Shown: positions 40,901-55,700, counted from the first letter of the stretch. The stretch: DNA of 64,000 nucleotides from Lophius americanus (GCA_037951165.1 JBBDHG010000037.1:1534001-1598000); one strand, 5' to 3'. Program-made: numbers and translations. The notes: generated by a model from the sequence alone, not told the origin.

Positions 40901-43900
40901 TGAGAGACCCCCTGGTCTAAGGATCTGGTGCTTAGGGTCTGCTCTTGTGCTACCAAAACCAGAGCCTCTGTTCTGCCCGCTGGCCACTGGCACAATACAT
41001 TGATGTCTGCTTCTTCCAATAGTTTCTTTTCAATCTGCTGACTGAACACTCTCTTAGCAGTTCATCCTAGAGGTCCAATGATAATTATATAGACCATTCT
41101 TCTCTTGTCATCTTGTTCTGTCAATGTTCTGTCTTCTCTCCTGTAGACAGGGATTCTTTCTACTACTACTCTACTATTGCAAGAGTTTCATCAAAAGCAT
41201 CCACATCCTGTGTAGATCTAATAAATGTATTTTATCATCAGCAAGAAATGGTATTTATCTGCAATCTCTTTGGAATTCATTCAAGTGCAAACATTTAATT
41301 TAATTTTTCTCGTTTAAAGTTTTCCCTGTAAATCAAGTATTATAATATTTATTTTGTTATGACCATTTTCCGAAGGACTTTTGCAACTTTACAACAATTT
41401 ATACTTTTTCATACCTTTCTTCAAACAGATACCGGCAAAAAGTCTTCTGCCACAGGAATCTCAGTATTATTTATTTTAATGCTATCCTACTCCATAACTT
41501 ATTTGCTGTTGTCTTAATGTTTATATACTTCAGAGTTAATTTAAATTAAAGAGTAGCTGAAGCACTGGCTTAATATTTGCTGGTGAAAACCCACTTACCT
41601 TTCGGTTAATTTGTTGTTTTTTGAATTTGTTGTTTTTTGAATTTGTTAATTCATTAGCAGTGACTTCCCCTGTATATTATTTTTTGTCAGAAGTCCCAGT
41701 TAAGTTCTATAACTTGTTTTTGTGTTGTGTGTTGCAGGTGGGTAACCTGGGCCTGCTCTTCATGCTGCTATTTTTCATCTACGCCGCCTTAGGAGTAGAG
41801 CTTTTTGGAGAACTTGGTGAGTGACCTAAACACATTACCACAAATGCTAATTTCAAAATTTAGTACATTTTTTTTTTATCTCCACCCTTACCCTTTGAAA
41901 TATAAATAATGCTAAGAATATTAGGTAGGTTTTATTCTTTTTAAATACAAATTCTCAAAGAGATTCATTAAATTAATTACAGGATCTTTTGCATTTACAT
42001 TCAATAGTCTAAATACACCTTGGCCATATAAAGTTACAGTGGTACCAGTAAGAATAAAGACAATATGACACTGACTTACACTTGATGATAAAGCATCTAT
42101 TATTTACTGTAAAAGGAATCTAATGAATATTTAGGCCAGTAAAATAAAGGATGATAAAGGATGAATAAGGAATACATGAAGTCATAGCTACATCCTCCTG
42201 TGAGCATTCAGAGAGGATTTAAATGCAAGAGAATCTCATAATTATTTAAATGTTTTCTAACTCTAGATATTTTCTCAGGCTGAAGGCTATTTAATTCAGA
42301 AGAACCCCTCAAGATGTCAGTATTTTGTGCGGCTGATGGAGACATATGTACTATAGCACCACCATAGGCAGCCCTTGCGTATGCATTTATATGCCTACAT
42401 GAATTTATTCAAATCTGAAGATTAAATGCAAAAATCAGCAAGAGCCTAACATGATCAATACAAAGATGCCTTAAATGAGGATTTTCCAGTAGTGCTGTCA
42501 TCTACAAGCAAGTAAATCTCTGTCATTAAAGGAATTGAGCACCAGCTCAATTTGGGTTTAGGGCTTGGTGCACATTGTATCATAAATCTTCCTGAATGCC
42601 GATGAGGTACCCACGGCTAATATACTATATCTAACTCTACTTATAACTGATCTATCACCGACATGTGCTTCTCTTAACTGTTACTAATTAAATCATATTT
42701 GTCAAGCACAAAAAAAAACTGTCTGTTTCCTCATGAGCATTGAGAAAGCAACATGCCCATAATTATGCACTTAGAAAAGTTATGATGTGGGATTTTGCTA
42801 TTTGAAAGCATGCATTTAGTCCCGAGGGTAATATGTATCCCACAGATATGGGTATGTAGCTTCTCTTTTTGGGGTACAGTTTTAAACTCTGTAAACTCGC
42901 AGGCTATTATTCCCTGCATTGTACGAGCAATTCCCCTGATTGAAATCCTCAAAATGAATGTGAAGCTTTAAAAAGTAATGTTAGAGTAAAATACGATAGA
43001 TACTTCAAACATTTCCTCGTGTCGATGCTTAATATACACCAAATTCTGACAAACTCAGAAATGGTTAAGAAATTATTAACTGAGAACTTTGGAAACGTTC
43101 CGATATAAAGCTCCCACTAGTGTCAGAAATATGCTGCCGACCTCTCACAAAATCAATCCAGTTCTTTCTCACACTAAGGCCTATGGGGATATAAAATTTG
43201 AAAAGTTATCCATGAAATAGTTTTTGAGCTATTGCATTAACACAACAAATCTGCGGTGGCAGCAATGATGATTCCATAATATTCCCAACTATATAGGAAC
43301 ATAAATAGAATATAATAATAATTTGGCCTTCAAAGAAATTCTTCACTCTGAGACAAATACATAGGCACCATGGACAGCTCCCCTTATCATACTGCATAAG
43401 CACCCACTTTATAGTGTAGAATGATTTAAAGCTCCAACAGCTTAAAATTTACTCAACACAATTAACTTGGCTACTACGCAGGGTTCAGATCTACTCTTTA
43501 AATGTCATAGTTCTTATCAAATGATTTGTTACCTCATTATGACAGCGAATAAAACGAGCCTGCTCTGCTCCGGAGAAACGGTCGATGTCTGTCAATAAAT
43601 AAAAATGCTGCTTTGCATTTCCTGCAATCATTAGAAAGTGATAAACTGATCTGGATCTTGAGGACATGTATCAAAAAAAATCCACTTATTTACTTTCCAT
43701 CTTTTATTCCTTTTCATCTCCTTGCTCTCCTGCAGTGAGACAGCCATTAGGGAATCAGATAAGTGCTGTCCTAAAATATCCACAGTAAAGTTGGAAGATA
43801 TATCTTCCAAACTGTCACATTTCTCTTGTAGGGTGCAGCTGCAGCCACTGGCAGCATTGATTCCCAGTGGGGCTTGGCAGGAGAGAGGATTAGTAGTGAA

Positions 43901-44672
43901 TGCTAGTGTCTCTTTCTTCAGGCCTTTCCGGAGATTATCTTGGGATATAGGCACAAATAGAGTGTTTGGTCCCATTGCTGCTGATTTGAAAACAGCTTGA
44001 GCTACGCTCATTTGGCTTGTTTGGACGTTCGTCGAGGCAGCTAAGCCCTCTGGATTCCGAGATCACACCGGCGTAATCCTGAACCCTAACATGTCAGCTT
44101 CAGTATCATAATAGAGTGGGGAAATTATTGTCAGTTCATTAAGGTGATGAGCTGAAAAAAGCCAAACATTGAAATGCTGAATTTTATGGAATTCATGTCA
44201 ATGTGACCTCAGACCCAAAAGGGTTCATTAATTACAAATAATGACATACTACATGTTGATTCCTCTTCCTCATCCGACAATCTTCTTCTCATCCACAGTT
44301 TGCAATGCAGATTACCCATGTGAGGGTATGAGTCGTCACGCCACTTTTGAGAACTTTGGCATGGCCTTCCTCACCTTGTTCCAAGTATCCACAGGTGACA
44401 ACTGGAATGGCATAATGAAGGTACAAAGCTGCAGTTCCATAATAGCTCAGAAAAAAATCCTTCTTCTACATCATACAGCTTACTAGATGTTTGTTCTTAA
44501 AACAAGGAAGAGAAATTTAGAAACGGAAGAGTTGAGAGAGGACAAACTCCTCCTCTTTTCCTCTCATCCTATCTTTCACTCCAGTGATGCTTTATGATGA
44601 AAGGGAAATATGCTTGCTCAGCAACAGGGCAACAGATTTCCTTGCCGATTGGCAGGGGAATGACTGTGCCTC

Positions 44673-44709
<37 letters not shown>

Positions 44710-47700
44710 ACACACTCTCTCACTCACTCTCCCTAATTCGTTATTAACACACATCTGCTACCACCAGCGGTGGTGTGAGTGGATGTGTGAGTGCTCCTCT
44801 GCACACCTATGCTACAAAAGGAACAGAGATTAGGCTGGAGCATGTCAGGGGAGGACCATTAAACATACACTGGATATAAGCCGTGTGTACGGTAGTGAGC
44901 CATGAAGCAAACCAGCAGGAAACAGATGCTACAACTTGTCAAAGTAAAACTCATTTTAGCTGTCATACCATTACCGAGGCAATTTGAGACCCAGGTCTGA
45001 TTTGGTCTTGTAGGAGGCAGAGAGGTAATGAGTCATGGGGTGAAGATATGGAAATTAGTAAATAATGACGAAGAGGAAGGCAGGTAGGAAGGCTTTGGGG
45101 ACCAGGCCTTTGCTGTTGTCCCGACAACAACAAGTATATCCCTGAAAAATCCCCAGTCCCTTGCGTTTTACAAGCAATCCATATATCATACTTATGATAA
45201 TAACTAATAATAAGTATGATATATATACAAGATAGATCTCCACTTTTTAGGGATATGATAAAAGGCAAGGTTGAGAGACTTGAAAGGTTAAAGTACCGAC
45301 CAGTTTTTTTGTTTTCTCCCCTTTTTAGGGAGGATTGGGGGAAAAATTTAAAAGAGTCAGTGAGCACAGCGACAGTGATAGCAAATAGTGAATTTGAAGA
45401 CGAGGGAACAAAAATATGTCACGAAATGTAAGTTAGCAGGAGGGAAAAGAGAGTGAAGACATAAAAGGGAGATGTTGTGTGAAGGAGCCCAGCATGTAAA
45501 TTCATGCCAAATTAGAAAATAAAGACCAGCTTCAGCTGAGAGGACTCAAACTGTTATGTGTGGTTACAGCCAGGGTTTAGATACTGGATGTGTACCTCCT
45601 CCAGAAAACACTTGTCACTTTGGTTCTGCTGTGAATGAGCTCCACTTTGTACACTTGTTAACCAGAGTGGAAAACCACTGGAATAAAGAGGGGGAAAAAA
45701 ACTCCTGTTGTACTGCACACAAGCAAAACAATTAAGTGTTTGAGGATTACTCCAACTGTCATGAATACTAAGAGCTTTATTTACATAAGCTAGATACGTC
45801 CTTTTATCAGCTAAACTCTGCTTAATGTGGGTTTTTCTAAGATGGGAGGTATCTATGTTCAAATACATTTTAATTATGATTTAAGTATTTTTGTTCATCT
45901 GTACATTACTGAGTATTTATTTAAACTTCTTTTTTTTTTAACTTTTATTCACTATAATTTAGCAGTAAACAGACTCATTCCCTTAGCAGATTATTTTTAT
46001 TTCGCAATACCAGCATGTTTTCCAAACATTAAGACTGATTTCGACCTAAATAGACATGAATACTCGTAAAAACTTATAACTTGGTGTATCCAATGGTAAA
46101 TGTCATACATGATGAATGAAACAATGTGAAACATGGAAGAAGACGAAAAAGTATCGAAACATTTGCAAAGAAACTCGGCCATCTATAGTTTCTTTTCTTG
46201 GCAAGGACATTTTAAGTAACATAATATCAAAACATGTGTCATATAAAACCATGAAAATCAAAAATGACATCATTACCTTCCTAAGTCTGAAACTCACATT
46301 TTTTTGGGAGATTTTTTGTGTATTATATTTAGAATTGGTTGCAGCACTGCTGTGTTAGACTTTGTTAATGATGACGCATTCATTTCATTCACTTCCTCTA
46401 TCTTCACAAAATGGTTCACATGATGAGTGTTTCTGTTTGGCTACTTTGATTGAATTCCTTCACACTGCATTCCCTTGTCCTGACCTTTCTACTCATCCTC
46501 TGCCTTTATGACACCAGGACACACTGCGGGAGTGCCCACCAGACCACGGCACAGAACCTGATGTGGACTATGCCTGCAACCCTAGCCTTCAGTTTATCTC
46601 GCCCTTGTACTTTGTCTCCTTCGTGCTCACCGCCCAGTTTGTGCTCATCAATGTGGTGGTGGCCGTGCTGATGAAGCACCTGGACGACTCCAACAAGGAG
46701 GCCCAAGAGGAGGCGGAGATGGATGCAGAAATTGAGCTGGAGTTGGCCCAGGGCACCCTCTGTTGCATGGGCGCCCCTAGCTGTGGGGGTGCGAGGATGG
46801 ATAAGGGACTAACTGCTACTGGATCGGTTCCTGGAGGTTCAGCAGGAGGAAAGGAGAAAGGAGGTTCCAGAGGAGAGATGGGAGAGGGAGTGAGGAAGAT
46901 GCAACATGCAGCAGCCACTGTGCACCCAGGAGCGTACAACTCCTGTAACTCCAGTCAGACCCTGTACTCACCAGCACAAGTGAGTGTGTGTGTTTGTGTG
47001 TGTCTGTGTGTGGGAGAGCGTGAGAGTTCTAACATGTATTTCCTGATTGGGTTATAGGCCGACTTTGAAAGTGTAGTGTTTGCATATGTGTGGGCGTGTG
47101 TTTGTGTCTGCAAGTACTCAATTATTTAATTATTTATTTTTAATCATTTTTGAGCCACGAGCTCCAGCTCAGCTATGATGCTTTGCTCTGGTCCTTTTAA
47201 AGAGGGAAGCCATTCCCTCAGGCAGCATAGTGTAAGGAAGCCAGGTAGCCATTTTAGCCACGTCCATTACATTTCCATTTTCTGTCAAAGCTTATAAAAT
47301 AACCCTCTCAATACGTGGCCTCATTAAACCCTAAAAAAGTCAGCGATATTATGGAATCGACATCCCTGCTGCAGATCCTTCAAGTGATAACTAAAAACTG
47401 TATCATGAATTATAATCAAATTTTGTACCCACATAGACCTTAATGCGTTTATTTTGTTAAAAGGTCAGTTGAATATTTCTGGTTCTAGGGGGAGATTTAT
47501 CTTCAAAAGTTGTCAGGCCATAATTTCTCAACCTTTGGTTCAATTTAGTCAAAATTCAGTGAATATGATTTGCTTCAAGGAGATCTATCTTGTATATATC
47601 ATTTTTTACTCTAATAGATCATATTTTATTCACTTGCGGGAGCTTCATCTTTTTTTCTTTTTTTTTTAAAAACACTTTTTGGGCATAACTTCACATTTGA

Positions 47701-49660
47701 ATGAGGGGTTTCTTTTACAGTACAACACAGTAGATTGGGGTTTTTTCGGGGACATACCCATGATGTCAGAGATTACTTTTAAGCGCAGTTAAAATTTGAA
47801 AAAGTCATTAGAAGGCTTAGTAGCCAGAAAAATAAGGCAAGAATGGTTGCAATACAACCATGATCAACAATTTCTGCAAGCTAGTAGGAAACCGAAGAGG
47901 AGGTGGAATGAAACAATCGAAGCAAGAATCTTGCAAACTTTTCAGCCTTTCATTTTCCATTCAAATGGCATGTCGTTTTTATCTTGCCTGTTTGATGAAG
48001 AGAAGTTGCTTGAATTCCATCAAAACTCTTATGAAATATGTTCTCAATGTAAATTGATTCATCTTTGAAACGTATATAAATATCTTAAAGTGTACTATCC
48101 TAGATATGTGTGTACCTTGAAGCTGCATGTGTAGGAAGATATGGGAAAAGGAAAATATGAATTTCAGATCAGACACTTCCTCGGCAGATATTTGATAATA
48201 AGCAATTTGCTTCAGGATCTAGGGCTAAAAACTTAACAGAGGCTTCTTTTTATTTATTTTTTGTTCATTTTCTGGCTGCCTGTCAGTTTTCTTTTCTTTA
48301 CACAGTATCGGCATTAGTTCATTCTGTGAAAAACAGCAATTGGATTCTCAAGCTGGAAGACTAGTCTGGCAGTTGCTTCTTCTTCTTCTTCTTCTTCACA
48401 TTTTTCAGCATCAAGCCAAACTGCTTAAGTAATATTAGGTGGATGAAAGCCTGGGCAACGTATTTTCATTCTATCTTCAGGAAAGCGCTTTGCTGTCACG
48501 TTCCAAGGAAGTCAAAGCAGCCTACGTTGTCAGCGAGGAGTGACGAGTCACTTTAATCACTTACTCAATTAATCGTTTTTAATTTAAGCTTTATTAACCT
48601 GTAAGGCATTCACACGAGACGACTGGAGTGTGCTGGCGTTCATGCACAGTTTATGTCTTTGTGATATAATACTGTAGATGCCGACATCCACGCATGGATT
48701 GCCTCAGATTTGAACTCTGTCTCGCAGCAGAGACACACGCTGACTTAAGGGAAATAGCCAGTGATGAAGAGTCTGAGTATTCAATGCAGAAACATAAACA
48801 TTCTGCTGCAGAAAGGTGTCCCAACTGCATCGAGCTTAAGTTGGTTGGATGAAGCACAGTGTATATGCTAGGAAAGGAATCTAATGATAACTAAGGAAAA
48901 CACACCGGCAGCATCCCCCACTCTCCATCTCGATCTCGCACTCTCTCATTCTCCGTCCCTCAGCTGATGCAATAAGGGATCTGGCAGAGCGAAGCAATTT
49001 ATTCAGTGCACAGATCCTAGGGTTGGAGTGTGAAGCTGCGTGTTCCTGTGTTTGAGTGTGTCCAATTGAACAGCACTCTTGTAACAAAATGTGCAAACCA
49101 AAACATTAAGACATGGAGTGCTGCGCCTGCAGCTTCTCCATCAAAATAAAATAACTTTCCCAATTTTGCCGTAATTAAAAGAGAAATACAGATCTAACAT
49201 GCCAGATTACTTTATTCATCTAGAAAATTAATAAGCGCAGTGTTGATTGAACAGCGGTGAGATTTGATGTAATGATATGGTATTAAGTGCCATAATATTC
49301 AACAAACAAATTATTTCCAGCTCTATGGTGAAAGATTAGTAATATATTGCACACTATTATTGCACACTATTATTGCACATACTATATTGGACACTGTAGG
49401 CAGTCGGCAGACACAGAGGGAAAGAAAGTAAAGAGAGGCAAGATAATAGCCCAGCAAGTGACAGTCAAATAGACACAGTAATTAATTTCAGCTCTCCCCT
49501 CTTTCTCTCTAAACTCCCATTCCCTGTAGATGGGCCCTATTGTTGTCCCCTAATACAGTTATTAATGGAGGCCAGCACATAGGCCACCACAGTCAATCAG
49601 ACAGTATTTTAATATGAAGCCCCCTTGCACCAACACAGTATACACTATCTTGGAACTGTC

Positions 49661-49712
<52 letters not shown>

Positions 49713-52700
49713 ATTTTTATACATGCATTAAAGAAATGGATATGTCAGTCAGTCCCAGTTTGTCTTTGTGCCAAGATGTAGCACTGCGCCACCGTTCCAT
49801 AAAGCAGCATGATTTAGGTACTTATAATATATTACTTGATGTATAGTAATATCATCTCCTTGAATCCCCTCCGCTCCTCCCTTTTCAAAGAAGAAGCTTT
49901 GAAAAGGGGGTGATTGTAATTTAACCGCGTGAGTCAGAAATGTGTTTGCATAACAGATCCAAGTACAGCCCTATAAGCGGTTTTACAGCCATGTGTTAGT
50001 GAAGGGACTGAAGAGGAGTGACCTTATTTCACTGTCTCTGCCGGTCGGGTGTAATGCAGTCATTATGGATGTTGGTGGAGGAACAACGATGTGCATCCAA
50101 TATGAAATTGAGTGCTTTGAAAAGAAACTGGGAAATTATTTTAAAAGTACTTTTTACGTCAGATCCTCTCCCTGTTTCTGCCAAATTGGTCTTTAGGAAA
50201 CTAATCTGGCAGAAGATATTCTAGCGAGGAGGGATCATTTAAATCGAAAAGAATGCCCTGACTGATTCTGCCTTAAATTGCTTTGAATCTAATAATGCAC
50301 TGAGCACGAAGCAAATCTTGAATAGTTTCAACTAGGCATTGAAAAGGCTAATTGACACGATATATCAAATGTAAAAGCACTACTCTCCGGCTTGACGGCC
50401 TTCAGAGTAAAATTGTGGGTTTCTTGGCTAATTAGGGTCTGGAGTCATATTATTGTCTCTTTTAAGGGAGAACGCTGGTTAACCCTAAAGGCCAACAATG
50501 TGTGAGGTGGATTTGTTCTGGCTTATTTCTAAATCATCTCTGACACAGAGTTTGAGTTTTTTTAGAATTCAAGACTCAAGTAGTATGAAAGCAGGTTATG
50601 CTGTGTGAGCAGGCCCATGTGTGACTGCGTGTGTTTGTGTGTGGGTACATGAAGTATAAAGCATAACTGCGTGTGCACACAGACGCTCTTCTAACCCTTA
50701 CGATGGTGTATGCATTTCCCTGCGTGTTTCTTGTCCTCGCATGTCCGCATGTGCACGTTTTGCGCCTGCGTGCAAATACTTGTCTGCCCGCCTGCGTCCC
50801 GTGTGTATGTGTCCGTGTGTGTGTGTGTGTGTGTTCCAGGAGAGCCAGTGGCTGGACAGCGTGTCTCTCCTCATCAAGGACACGTTGGAGGGAGAGATGC
50901 TGATGATCGACAACCTCTCCGGTTCTGTCTTCCACCACTACTCGTCTCCACCCTCTATCTGCAAAGACTGCAAAAGCCACCCTCAAGAGGTATCACCCTG
51001 AAGTAACATGAATACACATGTACATGCAGAGGCACTTTTATCCGGTCGACATAATCATCAATGGCTTAAAAGTACCACTGACAGACACATACACATACAC
51101 TTCTAATAGGAGCATTGATAGTGAAGTAGCTTTACAGGCCCATATTTATCAAACATGTCAGGATACCCCCAGCCCGTAAATCTCTCACTAAATAAACTCC
51201 AGTGTTGCCAATGTTATGTGAGATAAGAAAAGCAAGCAACATATTCATAGATGTGTTGGACAAATGTAATTTCCCTTCAAGAGAGCCACAGGTGAATTTG
51301 CAGTCTTCCTTTAGTGACTAAGAGAGAGATGCAAATCTAGCCGACCATACAGCAGCCAGATTGAATAAAAGCTGATTGCAGAGTAACCATGCTGCATTTG
51401 ACAGTCTCATGCTTTAGTTGCTGTGATCATTCAGGGAGTCTTACCATTGGCTGACTTCGAAATTCACATTAAACCAGTCTTATTGAATATTCTTTCATAA
51501 TAATGCTTAGTCTCGGAGCAGGAGCGGAAATGCCTTTGGAGATTTGAACTGCATGAACACTTTAATGTATGCTTGGTTGAGCACATTTTCAGTCTCTGTT
51601 TCTTATTGAAAAATGAGTGTCACTTAACTGAACCTGTTTATAATTAACCCAGTGACATGTATGTATATGTATATGCTCATGAGTAAGGGGCCAAGCATTG
51701 AGCCCTGGGCGACACCACAGGTTAAAGGGGGCAGAGGGGAGGAGGCATTAACTATGGCTATCTAGAAAATCCCTTTCGATAAGTAGGATCATTTGGAATA
51801 TTAATGCATATGAGGATTTACCATATTTAAATGAATAAATACTCACAAATTAATACAATTCGCCAAGAAATACGTTTTTTTTAGTGAAGACATTAACGGG
51901 TGAATATAGTCACAGACGTCAGGAGCTTTTAATTACTTTTATATCTGTGGTTATCAAATGTCAAATAAAAGTCAGTTAATATTAATTGAAGATTCTGCTA
52001 AATAGGCACTCACAAAACATGTCATGGTTACAAACTTTTATGTACAGTATGAGTGCATGTAAGAGAGTATTGTGTTTCAGTGCTTGTAGACAGATACGCC
52101 TCTTATCAATCCTGGTAAGAAAAAAAAAAAAGAATGATCATATTACAAATATGTATCATTCTCAATAATATCATATGCTTAGAGAGAGTAAAAGCAAATA
52201 TTGAGTTCGGGATCTTCCTGAATATATGCCCAGAAGTTTGAACAAAATTAAACTTTTGGTACTGTGGGAAATAACTTTACACTGGATGCAAACCCCAAAT
52301 AGGTGTGACGGTATAAACGAAAAAAATAGCCTGCACGAACAGTATGTATAACAACTATACATGTAACAGTATTCACAAACGTACAGTAAACACACATACT
52401 CTTAAAGAGTTCGTGTGAATACAGTACGGTTAAGCTGTGTTACTAAAACTCTCTAAACTAATCCTTTAAAAACAGTAGTCCCGTAGTAGTCCCGAATAAA
52501 ACTCTCTCACGCACACACACACACACACACACAAAAGCACACGCCCACATATAAACACACACACAATATGATGTTTGTGATAAGATTGCATGAAGATTGG
52601 CAGCAGGCTCATATCTAGTATTATCATTGCATGTGGTTCAATGGGTACATACTCTCATAAAGACATGGGCCTTCATTCATCTCAGAGACTGCTTTGAATG

Positions 52701-55700
52701 GGAAGTTGAGTCGGTGCTTTATAGGTACGGTCAACGACTGTACATGCTATTATGTACAGTCGTGACCAGGAATTTCAGACCTTGATTGAAAGCTGTATCA
52801 ATCCAAGATAAGAACCATCTATATATGCAGTGCTGTGGATTAATGAGGCCCATTGGATACATATACACAAGCAACCGCTCCTGATATGCATGCCTACCCC
52901 CACGCGTCAACACTCTTCCTCTGCTTGCATTTTGGTGCTTTTTTTTATCACATGGATTGTGCATAAAAGACACACTCACATACTTCCTGTCCTGTGTTGT
53001 CCATCACATTGGCAAAGTGCAGTGGGTCAGCAAAGATGAGGCAATAACTGGACTCTACACCTTTCCACCTGTCACTCCTGCTTTCTGCCTGTCTGCAGAG
53101 GATGTCAAACCCTCAATCTTTCCCCTTTACATATCTCCTCTTTCTAACTTCTTCTTCTACCATCACGATTGCATACTGTTGGCGTGTGGAAGAGTGTGAG
53201 TGTGTGTCATTTTCAGACTGATGGTTATTTGCTGCTGAGAGTTAGGTACAATGTTATTGTGTCAAGAAGACAGGATGGCACCGTGGGACTCTCGGGTGCA
53301 GCGTGTGTGACAGTGGAAATATTCATCAACTAGCTCCCTAATAAGGACTTTAGATCAGCCCAGCTTGAGACTGACTACAATGGAGTGTGCAGAGAAGTGT
53401 TCAGTGGCGCAGTGAGGATCTCGAAATTTATTTAGATTAGAAGAGAAAGAGGCTTCTACTTCTCTACCGTACACCCGTTCCATATAATTTTCCCCAAAAT
53501 GGTTATTGTAAGGGTGGTAGATGTATATGCTATGTGAAGAAGCACAGGTTAAACTACACTCAGGGGTGCTATTGCTTTTTTTGCTCAGCTAACAGCATAT
53601 TTCAACTAGGCCTACACTGTTGTCCCAGACACCAAAGGGTGAAGGTCAAATTAAATGTCAAATTATATCTGAAAAACCTTGTTTTTCACAAAAAGCTCCC
53701 CCTAGTAAGTAAATATTATCTATTAAGCTAAATACTATGTTTGCAAGATAGATCTCCTCGAGTAAATTTGTGTATACCCAATTTGGTCTAAATCGGACAG
53801 ATGGTTGCAGAACTATGGCCCAAAATAATAATAATAATTCAAATTTGAATTTCAAAGGATATGTGAAATAGTTTTTGAGATATCATATTCACCTGAAAAT
53901 CTGCGGCAAACACAACAACCATTCTATAATATCCTCGTCTTTTAAGCGACATACAGTAAATACCGAAAGTCCCAAACCAGTGGTGATGCTGATCTATGGC
54001 AGGAATAGGTCCAGTTTCTCATCATTATAGTGCAGAATGTGAAAGGAATCTTGTTAAAGTGGACATGACAAAACATGTTAAAACAGTCGGGTTGCCTGTT
54101 TTACAACCTTTGTGTCATGACTACAATGGTTTCCTCTGTCTAGCATAAACGACATACGCTTTCCATTTTCCTGAGCAGCATGAGTCGGGCAACATGGCTG
54201 TGAGATTTTTTTCTTTCTTGCTCAGTCACACAATCTTCTCTCATTGCCTCGCAGTCATACTGAATGAAGCAATGACTTGCCTCACTGCTCTCAGGTTGTG
54301 CTGAGCACTTTCATTCAGTCTCCTATCTGGTGCTTTTAACGTGCTTTTAACGTGCCTGCACTTAACTTTGAACCAACTGTGTCGCAACTTCTTCCTCTGC
54401 GCATTGTGCCTTTTTTCACTGTCTGCGGAGGCACAGTGAAGAGAAGTCAGGAAGGCAAAGGCTGCAGTCTCCCATCACCTGCACCAGCCAATGACGGGCA
54501 GGGACCTTTCTGAAGCCATTTACATCCCAGCATAGAGAAAGTCGGCTGATATGGTACTCCCAGGTGGTAGCATCAGTGAGGGGCGATATAAATGGATGAA
54601 AATGTAAAAGATACAAAGTGGTCTTTTAAATTCATGAAATGCATTGTTGTGTTTCCGTCAAATCTCCAAACCCATCCCCCCTTTTCTCTGTCTGTCTGTC
54701 TCTCTGTCTCTCCCTCTTCAGAGGATTGAATAATGGTAATTTACTGCTTCTAACCCATGAATCTTCATATAGGAACCTCCTTGTCTTTCTCACCTACAGG
54801 CACATGCGAATATATTGTTAAACGGCTGCACTCAATTGGATTTAACTTTCTAAGTACCCCTTTTAATGTTTCTCTCTGGCTATTTATTACTCGGCCTTTA
54901 GGAAGAAACACTGCTTGGCAACAGCATAACACAACCAGAACCCTGAAATTCCACCCAGGCTCACTGTTTGCAGTGTGTTTGGAAACGGCGACTGCAAGGG
55001 GAAGAATAGAGAGAAATGTCAATCGAGGAGCTTGATCTTACTGGAGGCTCATGCACCAACAATTTAAAACCAATTTGATATCCAAATGGTCTCAGTTAGC
55101 TGGAGTCTCAATGAAACTAACTTAGCTGGAATTGATTTTGGAACAAATTAGTAGAGGAGACAGCAGCAGTTAGTATAATTGTTGTGACTTAACATTTATT
55201 CCACATTTAGTAATTAATAATAATAATAATAATACATAATTGATCCCTTCAGTATTGCTATGAGAGTATGAGAAAGCTCAATGGACATACACACAGCAGC
55301 TTTTCCATGCACATTTGTGTCTAGAATACCCAGTTGGAATTATTGGCAGTCTTTAAAAAAAAAGTAGAAATATAGATGCAAAAAATGTCTTTACTGTCTA
55401 TACCCATGCTTTTAAATTCAAATTATTCACAAACATCTCATCTTTATATCAAGTGTTATAATTGAAAAAAAGTGCATTCTTACCATGAAACAGATATATA
55501 TCTAAAACATGTGTGGCATCCTGCATTAATATTCAGTACAGACTCCTTTTGCCACATTAGCAGTCCTGAGTCTCCTTCTGTGGTGTGACGAGGATTGGGA
55601 AATGATGGAGAAGGTTCTGGTTCTATTCCTCCATACAGAAACTCTCCCACTCCTTCGATTCTGAAGTTGATGATTGTGGGCTTTACACTGCAGCACCTCC

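Larger units (their letters stand above)
35028..41737 (+). other. cacna1i: intron between W23 and W24
   Basis: 6.7 kb, the longest. It contains an AC tract at the donor, a fish SINE-like scrap (36590-36960), family A copies (36993-37200, 38563-38980) and a reverse-strand LINE C-terminal fragment (40540-41145). Stretches 35110-36580, 37210-38560 and 38990-40480 show nothing recognisable. Confidence 0.9.
44421..46517 (+). other. cacna1i: intron between W25 and W26
   Basis: 2.1 kb. A CA tract (44676-44715) and a rearranged reverse family A copy with a palindrome (45101-45260). Nothing else recognised. Confidence 0.9.
46980..50839 (+). other. cacna1i: intron between W26 and W27
   Basis: 3.9 kb, with GT-rich simple sequence at both ends (46980-47012 and 50810-50834). 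Inside are a forward family A copy (47327-47790), a CTT tract (48376-48397), a 15-bp-unit short tandem (49339-49380), a GA tract (49660-49712) and a 12-bp hairpin (49879-49908). Confidence 0.9.

Noticed and set aside
40481..40903. 140-aa forward frame with hydrophobic look
   Set aside because: It is the antisense of the decayed LINE C-terminal region, where recognisable protein lies on the reverse strand.
47796..48068. 90-aa forward frame just after a family A copy
   Set aside because: No recognisable family, no splice signals, and length is expected by chance.
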